In this document: one piece after another, positions 14,911-19,831 of the stretch
How the letters are laid out: each line of letters opens with the position of its first letter
How positions within the stretch are numbered: the first letter of the stretch is position 1
Made by a program: the position numbers and the translations under genes
From: an uncultured Lachnospiraceae bacterium
GTDB lineage: Bacteria > Bacillota > Clostridia > Lachnospirales > Lachnospiraceae
DNA length: 19,831 nt
Direction: 5' to 3'
NCBI GenBank assembly: GCA_900549995.1
Contig: URQQ01000078.1
Span: 1-19,831, forward strand
Notes under the pieces: model-generated
What the model was told of the DNA's origin: nothing
What the model saw: only the letters and a program-made list of their open reading frames with translations
The model's database searches: none

Positions 14911-14929
14911 ATCGAAAGGAGAGGCCGGC

Positions 14930-15910
14930 ATGATAGAAAAAGATCGGGCGCGCTTTATCTACAAAACAATGAACCAGATACGGTGTTTTGAGTTAAAAGC
15001 CGTCCAGTTATTCGAAGAAAACAAACTCAGAGGTTCTGTACATTTATATGTAGGAGAAGAAGCGGTGGCAGCCACCGTCTGCTCCAGCCTGACATCTGAG
15101 GATTATATTACAAGTACACACAGAGGACACGGGCACTGCATCGCCAAGGGGGCACGTCTTGACCTTGCCATGGCCGAACTGATGGGCAAGGCCTGCGGCT
15201 ACTGCAAGGGAAGGAGCGGTTCCATGCATATTGCAGACTTTTCCAAGGGAAATCTCGGGGCAAACGCAATCGTCGGCGGCGGAATTCCGATCGCTGTCGG
15301 AAGTGCGCTGGCCAGCCAGATGCAGAAAAAAGACCGGGTGAGCGTCTCTTTTTTCGGAGACGGCGCTTCGAACGAGGGCACATTTCACGAATCCCTGAAT
15401 CTGGCAGCCGTATGGAAACTCCCTGTCATCTTTGTCTGTGAAAACAATCTCTATGGAATCTCCGTTCCTTCCTGGCAGTCAACTTCCGTCAAAGACATCA
15501 GCGTCCGCGCAAAAGCCTACGGTATTCCAGGTTACACAGTTGACGGCAATGATGTAGAAGCAATTGATGAAGTATTTACCGCTGCCAAAGAACGGGCACT
15601 GAAAGGCCAGGGGCCTACCCTGATCGAATGCAAAACCTACCGCTGGCTCGGACACTGGACCGGCGATCCACAGCCATACCGCACCAGAGAAGAGGTTGAA
15701 GAATGGAAATTAAAGTGTCCTATTAAAAGGTACAGAAATCTTTTACTTCAGCAGGAAATGTTCCGCGCAGAAGAACTTGATGAAATTGAAGCTGCTGCGC
15801 AGAAAGAAGCCGATGACGCGGCTGAATTTGCACTAAACAGTCCCGAACCAGATCCGGCGGATCTGCTGAAGGATGTATTTTATGAAGGGGAGGAGGCATC
15901 TGAAAAATGA
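14930..15910 (+). CDS. acoA: 2-oxoacid/acetoin dehydrogenase E1 alpha subunit
   Basis: The 326-residue alpha subunit of a heterotetrameric thiamin-diphosphate E1. It decarboxylates a 2-oxoacid (or cleaves acetoin) and passes the acyl group to a lipoyl arm. The cofactor motif runs from GDGASNEG (143-150) to ENN (171-173). THRGHGHCIAKG (63-74) and SMHIADFSKGNLGAN match the acetoin dehydrogenase AcoA pattern more than typical pyruvate E1. Acetoin versus pyruvate cannot be settled by eye, so the symbol reflects likeness. The ATG at 14930 has AAAGGAG upstream; the frame is open to 14732 but that part has no ribosome site. The stop overlaps the E1 beta start by four bases (ATGA). Confidence 0.9.
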   Translation: MIEKDRARFIYKTMNQIRCFELKAVQLFEENKLRGSVHLYVGEEAVAATVCSSLTSEDYITSTHRGHGHCIAKGARLDLAMAELMGKACGYCKGRSGSMHIADFSKGNLGANAIVGGGIPIAVGSALASQMQKKDRVSVSFFGDGASNEGTFHESLNLAAVWKLPVIFVCENNLYGISVPSWQSTSVKDISVRAKAYGIPGYTVDGNDVEAIDEVFTAAKERALKGQGPTLIECKTYRWLGHWTGDPQPYRTREEVEEWKLKCPIKRYRNLLLQQEMFRAEELDEIEAAAQKEADDAAEFALNSPEPDPADLLKDVFYEGEEASEK

Positions 15911-16893
15911 GCAGGAAAACATACGCAACCGCCATCCGGGATGTCATTTCCGAGGAAATGAGCCGTGATGAGCGTGTCTTTATCATGGGGGAAGATATCG
16001 AAACTCTGGGCGGAGTCTTTGGATGTACCAGAGATCTCTATCAGCGCTTTGGAACCGAGCGTGTCCGCAACACCCCTATCTCGGAGGCCGGATTTATCGG
16101 AGCCGGACTTGGCGCCGCCTGTGCAGGGATGCGCCCGATCTGCGAACTCATGTACATGGATTTCACATTAGTTGCCATGGACCAGCTTTTAAACCAGGTG
16201 GCAAAAACGAGATACATCTTCGGAGGAAATGCCAGAATCCCTCTGGTCATCCGGGGACAGCAGGGAATCGGCCGCGGCAATGCCGCCACACATTCCCAAA
16301 GTCTCGAAACAATCTTCATGCATATCCCCGGCCTGAAAGTGGCCTGCCCTTCCACCGCAGCGGATGCGGCGGGGCTTCTGCGCACAGCAATCCGGGATGA
16401 CAATCCGGTGATTTTCTTTGAGCACAAAGCCTTATACGCAGAAAAAGGGGAGGTCCCCGATGATACAGATTACATGGTTCCTTTTGGGAAAGCGGATATT
16501 AAAAAACCGGGCAAAGATGTTACCATCCTCGCCAATCTTTTGTATGTGAGCCGTGCATTAGAAGCGGCCAGACAACTGGAGGCGGAAGGGATTGATGCGG
16601 AAGTCATCGACCCAAGAACACTGGTTCCGTTTGATTATGAAACAGTAGTATCTTCCGTCAAAAAGACCGGACGGCTCGTTGTCGTACATGAAGCACACCG
16701 AAGTGCCGGATGGGGCGCAGAAGCCGCCTCCGAAATCACAGAACGTGCTTTTCAGTATCTGGATGCTCCGCCGGTACGGCTTGGCGCAGCCGCCTGCCCT
16801 CTTCCATTTAATCTGGGTCTGGAAACAGCTGCAACCCCTCAGGTAGCGGACATTAAAAAAGCAGTCAAACAAGTTCTTTATGTTGATCACTAG
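15907..16893 (+). CDS. acoB: 2-oxoacid/acetoin dehydrogenase E1 beta subunit
   Basis: The 328-residue beta subunit that completes the E1 tetramer. It shows GEDIETLGGVFGCT, VRNTPISEAGFIGAGLGAA and MYMDFTLVAMDQLLNQ, the family's conserved N-terminal half (MDF is AcoB-like). QQGIGRGNAATHSQSLE and VIDPRTLVPFDYE mark the later half and transketolase C-terminal domain. It starts inside the end of the alpha gene by a four-base overlap, as expected for strictly coupled subunits. The stop codon lies next to the E2 ribosome site, and the gap to E2 is 13 bases. The likeness to AcoB and the neighbouring DeoC/aldehyde functions make acetoin or pyruvate the leading substrates. Confidence 0.92.
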   Translation: MSRKTYATAIRDVISEEMSRDERVFIMGEDIETLGGVFGCTRDLYQRFGTERVRNTPISEAGFIGAGLGAACAGMRPICELMYMDFTLVAMDQLLNQVAKTRYIFGGNARIPLVIRGQQGIGRGNAATHSQSLETIFMHIPGLKVACPSTAADAAGLLRTAIRDDNPVIFFEHKALYAEKGEVPDDTDYMVPFGKADIKKPGKDVTILANLLYVSRALEAARQLEAEGIDAEVIDPRTLVPFDYETVVSSVKKTGRLVVVHEAHRSAGWGAEAASEITERAFQYLDAPPVRLGAAACPLPFNLGLETAATPQVADIKKAVKQVLYVDH

Positions 16894-16906
16894 GAGGAAT
16901 GCCAAT

Positions 16907-17932
16907 ATGACCGATCAGAAAACAACGCTCTCTTCACGCATCTTCTCCACTCCCCGTGCCAGAACCCGGGCAAAAGAACTGGGTGTGGACTTAACAACCA
17001 TCGCCGGACGGGGACCAGAAGGACTGATCATAGAAAAAGATATTCTATATGCTGCCGAACACCACGTATCTTTGATTTCGCCGCTGGCGAAAAAGCTGTC
17101 CCTCATACACAAGATTGATCCGCAGACAATAGCGGGCAGCGGCTTTCGCGGGAAAATCATGGCAGAAGATATCCGCAATGCATGCACCAAAGACACGGCG
17201 CCACCTGAAACTGCGCCATCCGGCAAATCCATACCGGTGGCTGCACAGGAGGATCCCTCGGTCAGAGGTGAGATTCCGTTCAGCGGTATGCGTAAAATTA
17301 TTGCAGACAGGATGCAGGACAGCCTGCTGACTATGGCGCAGGCAAACCACCGCATTACAGTTGATATGAGCGAGGCTGTCCGGCTGAGAGAACAGCTGAA
17401 ATCCTGCGATGTGAAAGTCAGCTATAATGACATCGTGATCCGCTGCGTGGCGAAAGCTCTTGGGGAACATCCGGTGATGAATTCAACCATGGGAGAGACT
17501 TCCATTCTCCTGAAAAAAGAGATCCATGTGGGCGTGGCAGTCGCTACAGAAAAAGGACTCCTCGTCCCCGTCATCCGGCATGCCGACAAAAAATCATTAT
17601 CCGAAATCGCAGAAGAAAGCAAAGATCTGGCAGCCCGGACGAAATCCGGCACTCTGCTGCCCGATGAACTGTCCGGCGGAACATTTACCGTGACAAATCT
17701 TGGCATGTTCGGAATTGAAAGTTTTACCGCCATTATCAATAAACCCGAGGCCGGAATCCTGGCTGTAGGGAAGATGGAAAAACAGCCGGCGGTGCGCGAT
17801 GACCAGATCGTGATCCGGCCGCTGATGCAGCTTTCTCTCACCTACGACCACCGGATTGTAGACGGCGCGCCAGCCGCAGCCTTTTTAAGCAGAATCAAAC
17901 AACTGCTGGAGACTCCAGCACTTTTACTATGA
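16907..17932 (+). CDS. E2 acyltransferase lacking a lipoyl domain, with two E3-binding domains
   Basis: A 341-residue dihydrolipoamide acyltransferase that moves the acyl group to CoA and normally forms the core of the complex. The order of domains is odd. It starts directly with a peripheral-subunit-binding domain (about 13-49; STPRARTRAKELGVD, IAGRGPEG), then a second one (about 56-92; ISPLAKKLS, IAGSGFRGK). A short Ala/Pro-rich linker (93-122) and a complete catalytic domain follow, with the active-site HRIVDG (H315, D319). No lipoyl domain with a DK-type lysine exists in the protein. Usual E2 proteins are 400 residues or more because they carry one to three lipoyl domains. The ATG at 16907 has TAGGAGG upstream; the DNA before it is the intact E1 beta gene, so no 5' part is missing. 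Confidence 0.92.
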   Translation: MTDQKTTLSSRIFSTPRARTRAKELGVDLTTIAGRGPEGLIIEKDILYAAEHHVSLISPLAKKLSLIHKIDPQTIAGSGFRGKIMAEDIRNACTKDTAPPETAPSGKSIPVAAQEDPSVRGEIPFSGMRKIIADRMQDSLLTMAQANHRITVDMSEAVRLREQLKSCDVKVSYNDIVIRCVAKALGEHPVMNSTMGETSILLKKEIHVGVAVATEKGLLVPVIRHADKKSLSEIAEESKDLAARTKSGTLLPDELSGGTFTVTNLGMFGIESFTAIINKPEAGILAVGKMEKQPAVRDDQIVIRPLMQLSLTYDHRIVDGAPAAAFLSRIKQLLETPALLL

Positions 17933-17947
17933 CAGGAGATTACCATT

Positions 17948-19657
17948 ATGGCCGAAAAAATTATAATGCCAAAACAGGGGCTCCAGATGACCAGCGGCAT
18001 CATCACTGACTGGCTGAAGGAAGAAGGAGATCACGTATCCCTGGGAGAGCCTCTGTTCGAAATAGAAACTGACAAACTTACAATCACAATCGACGCTTCT
18101 GCATCCGGCACACTGTTGAAAATCCTGCATCCGGCCGGGGATGAAGTACCGATCACAGAAACGATTGCCTATGTAGGGGAACCAGGAGAACCTCTTCCTG
18201 ATTTAAGTGCACCTGAAACTGACACAAAGCGGGAAGAAGCGTTAAAACCTTCCTGCAAATCCTCCTCACAGACTTATCAGTATGATGTGGCAGTCCTCGG
18301 AGGCGGCCCGGGAGGCTACGAAGCCGCAATCCGCTGCGGGCAGCTGGGACTTCGCACGGTTTTGATCGAATCAGAACATCTCGGAGGAACCTGCCTCAAC
18401 CACGGCTGTATTCCCACCAAAGCTTTGCTTGCGTGTGCAGAAGTGTACGAATCTGCACTTCACGCCTCTGCTTTCGGCGTCTCCACGGGCACCGTCGCTT
18501 TGGACTATGGCAAATGCACTGCCTATAAAGATACCATTGTCACAAGACTTCGCAGCGGAATTGCTGCTCTGGAAAACGCACACGGCGTTGCGCTGGAATA
18601 TGGATACGGAACACTGGCCAATCCTCACACGATACAGCTGGATACCGGAAAAGAAATCACTGCCGGCAACATCATTCTGGCTGCCGGGTCCGTTCCTTCC
18701 AAACCTCCGATTCCAGGGATCGACAGCGATCATGTTTTGACAAGCAATGAGCTTCTTGCCCTGAAAACATTACCGGACAGTATCATCATCATCGGCGGCG
18801 GAGTCATCGGGGTTGAATTTGCAGAACTTTTCGCCTCCTTAGGCCGTCAGGTTACGATTTTGGAAATGATGCCGTCTCTTCTGACCGGAACCGATCCCCA
18901 GATTGTCAGCCTGTTATCCACACATCTGGAGGAAAAAGGCATCACAATCCACACGGACGCAAAAGTTCTCACCATTCAGGGTGGATCCTACGCTTCAGTT
19001 ACATACCAATGGAACGGACACGAAGAGACACTGAGCGCATCCTGCTGTCTGATCAGCACCGGAAGAAAACCGGCGACCGGAGATCTTGGCCTCGAAGCAC
19101 TGGGAATCCGCATGTCGAATGGCTTCGTGGAGGTAGATGAAACACTTTGCACCTCTGTTCCGAACATTTACGCAGTGGGAGACATTACCGGGAAAGTACA
19201 GCTGGCACATGTCGCTTCTGCACAGGGGATCTGCGCCGCTTCGAACTGTGCCGGAAAACTGAAAAAAATGCGTTATGATATCATTCCCTCCTGTATCTAC
19301 ACGAATCCGGAAATCGCCTCTGTGGGAATCACAGAGACAAAAGCACGTGAAACAGGACGAAATTATAAAACCGGCACCTTTCCGCTCTCCGGCAACGGAA
19401 AAGCGATGATTCTCGGACAGACAAACGGATTGGCTAAAATCATATCCGATGCACAGACCGGAGAACTCCTGGGTGCCCAGATCATGGCCCCCCGGGCAGC
19501 CGACATGATTGCAGAAATTGCAGCCGTGATGCGCTGCGAAGGCACGATCGAAGAGCTGGAAGATACCATTCATCCACACCCTTCGGTCAGTGAGATCATA
19601 TCAGAAGCGGCTCTTGATACAGAAGGGCTCTCCTTAAATAAGATGCCGAACCATTAA
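17948..19657 (+). CDS. lpdA: Dihydrolipoyl dehydrogenase (E3) with fused N-terminal lipoyl domain
   Basis: A 569-residue FAD flavoprotein, longer than the usual 460-480 because of an N-terminal lipoyl domain. Residues 1-80 have PKQGLQM, WLKEEGDHV and FEIETDKLTI, with K43 as the predicted lipoylation site. A flexible linker (81-111) leads to the E3 part, starting at YDVAVLGGGPGGYEAA. The redox disulfide is C149/C154 in GGTCLNHGCIPTK. A second nucleotide fold (IIGGGVIGVEFAELFASLG), YAVGDIT, and the C-terminal HPHPS with its proton-relay His complete the enzyme. It reoxidises dihydrolipoyl groups with NAD+. It has CAGGAG upstream, 15 bases after E2. Since E2 has no lipoyl domain, this one probably serves all three enzymes. 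Confidence 0.94.
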   Translation: MAEKIIMPKQGLQMTSGIITDWLKEEGDHVSLGEPLFEIETDKLTITIDASASGTLLKILHPAGDEVPITETIAYVGEPGEPLPDLSAPETDTKREEALKPSCKSSSQTYQYDVAVLGGGPGGYEAAIRCGQLGLRTVLIESEHLGGTCLNHGCIPTKALLACAEVYESALHASAFGVSTGTVALDYGKCTAYKDTIVTRLRSGIAALENAHGVALEYGYGTLANPHTIQLDTGKEITAGNIILAAGSVPSKPPIPGIDSDHVLTSNELLALKTLPDSIIIIGGGVIGVEFAELFASLGRQVTILEMMPSLLTGTDPQIVSLLSTHLEEKGITIHTDAKVLTIQGGSYASVTYQWNGHEETLSASCCLISTGRKPATGDLGLEALGIRMSNGFVEVDETLCTSVPNIYAVGDITGKVQLAHVASAQGICAASNCAGKLKKMRYDIIPSCIYTNPEIASVGITETKARETGRNYKTGTFPLSGNGKAMILGQTNGLAKIISDAQTGELLGAQIMAPRAADMIAEIAAVMRCEGTIEELEDTIHPHPSVSEIISEAALDTEGLSLNKMPNH

Positions 19658-19708
19658 ACAGCAACAAATTCTATAAGGACCAAAAAAGGTCTCAAGGAGG
19701 TAGATCGT

Positions 19709-19831
19709 ATGGAAGCACAAGAATATATCAATCAGTTATTGTCAAACGCCCGGGCCGCGCAGAAAGAATATGAACACTATCAGCAGGAGCAGGTGGATCT
19801 GAAGATGGTAAAAGACAGTGCTTTCCAGTTG
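19709..19831 (+). CDS. Partial CDS, probably CoA-acylating aldehyde dehydrogenase
   Basis: Only the first 41 codons are inside the window; the frame is open to the edge. The start has a strong AAGGAGG site and is 51 bases after E3, so it belongs to the same operon. The segment RAAQKEYEHYQQEQVD (15-30) resembles the N-terminus of AdhE- and EutE-type acylating aldehyde dehydrogenases, where a helix of this form precedes the first catalytic-domain helices. The part after it does not clearly continue that likeness, so the call is tentative. If right, it would convert acetaldehyde (from DeoC or acetoin cleavage) to acetyl-CoA. Confidence 0.45.
   Translation, partial: MEAQEYINQLLSNARAAQKEYEHYQQEQVDLKMVKDSAFQL

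Larger units (their letters stand above)
14501..14929. other. 429-base divergent regulatory region
   Basis: Separates the GntR gene from the E1-E3 operon. It contains a FadR-type palindrome (14741-14757), an AT-rich stretch with a perfect TATAAT (14786-14791), a strong hairpin (14832-14866), a degenerate LacI-type site (14895-14910) and the E1 alpha ribosome site. For the GntR gene a TATAAA-like -10 (14560-14565, minus strand) is visible without a matching -35. An open frame runs upstream of E1 alpha to 14732 but has no ribosome site and is not coding-like. Confidence 0.7.

Noticed and set aside
14732..14929. N-terminal extension of E1 alpha by 66 codons
   Set aside because: No ribosome site near 14732, the stretch covers the GntR operator and the hairpin, and its translation is unlike E1 alpha. 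AAAGGAG just before 14930 fixes the start.

Overview
The window looks like low-to-mid GC Gram-positive DNA, most likely an anaerobic gut-type Clostridium (Lachnospiraceae-like). The basis is strong AGGAGG-type ribosome sites, tightly packed operons, an RbsACB-type sugar importer, and LacI and GntR/FCD regulators. The taxonomic call is inference; there is no rRNA or other marker gene.

Left and centre (137-12222, all minus strand, transcribed right to left): a 12-gene catabolic operon. It begins with a lipoprotein sugar-binding protein, a double-domain ATPase and two different permeases. Then follow a short-chain dehydrogenase, a zinc alcohol dehydrogenase, a ribokinase-like kinase, a small cupin, DeoC aldolase, a UlaG-like metallo-hydrolase, a LarA-type nickel racemase and malic enzyme. 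It ends at a hairpin terminator (63-102). The likely logic is import of a pentose, deoxysugar or polyol, oxidation or epimerisation, phosphorylation, and DeoC cleavage to an aldehyde plus a triose phosphate. The substrate cannot be read from the sequence.

Control block (12223-14929): a LacI-family gene and a GntR/FCD gene, both on the minus strand, lie between the catabolic operon and a plus-strand operon. A perfect 16-bp LacI-type palindrome precedes lacI, and a degenerate copy sits just before the plus-strand operon. A perfect FadR-type palindrome (TGGTCTAACCA core) and a strong hairpin also lie in the divergent gap.

Right (14930-19831, plus strand): E1 alpha, E1 beta, E2 and E3 of a 2-oxoacid/acetoin dehydrogenase complex, then the first 41 codons of what is probably a CoA-acylating aldehyde dehydrogenase. 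The unusual point is domain placement. E2 has no lipoyl domain but two consecutive peripheral-subunit-binding domains, and the only lipoyl domain in the cluster is fused to the N-terminus of E3. If the reading is right, the swinging arm is delivered by E3 rather than E2.

Together the window suggests a sugar catabolism island in which acetaldehyde from DeoC, pyruvate from malic enzyme, or acetoin could be turned into acetyl-CoA by the right-hand operon. No mobile elements, CRISPR arrays, tRNA or rRNA genes were seen.
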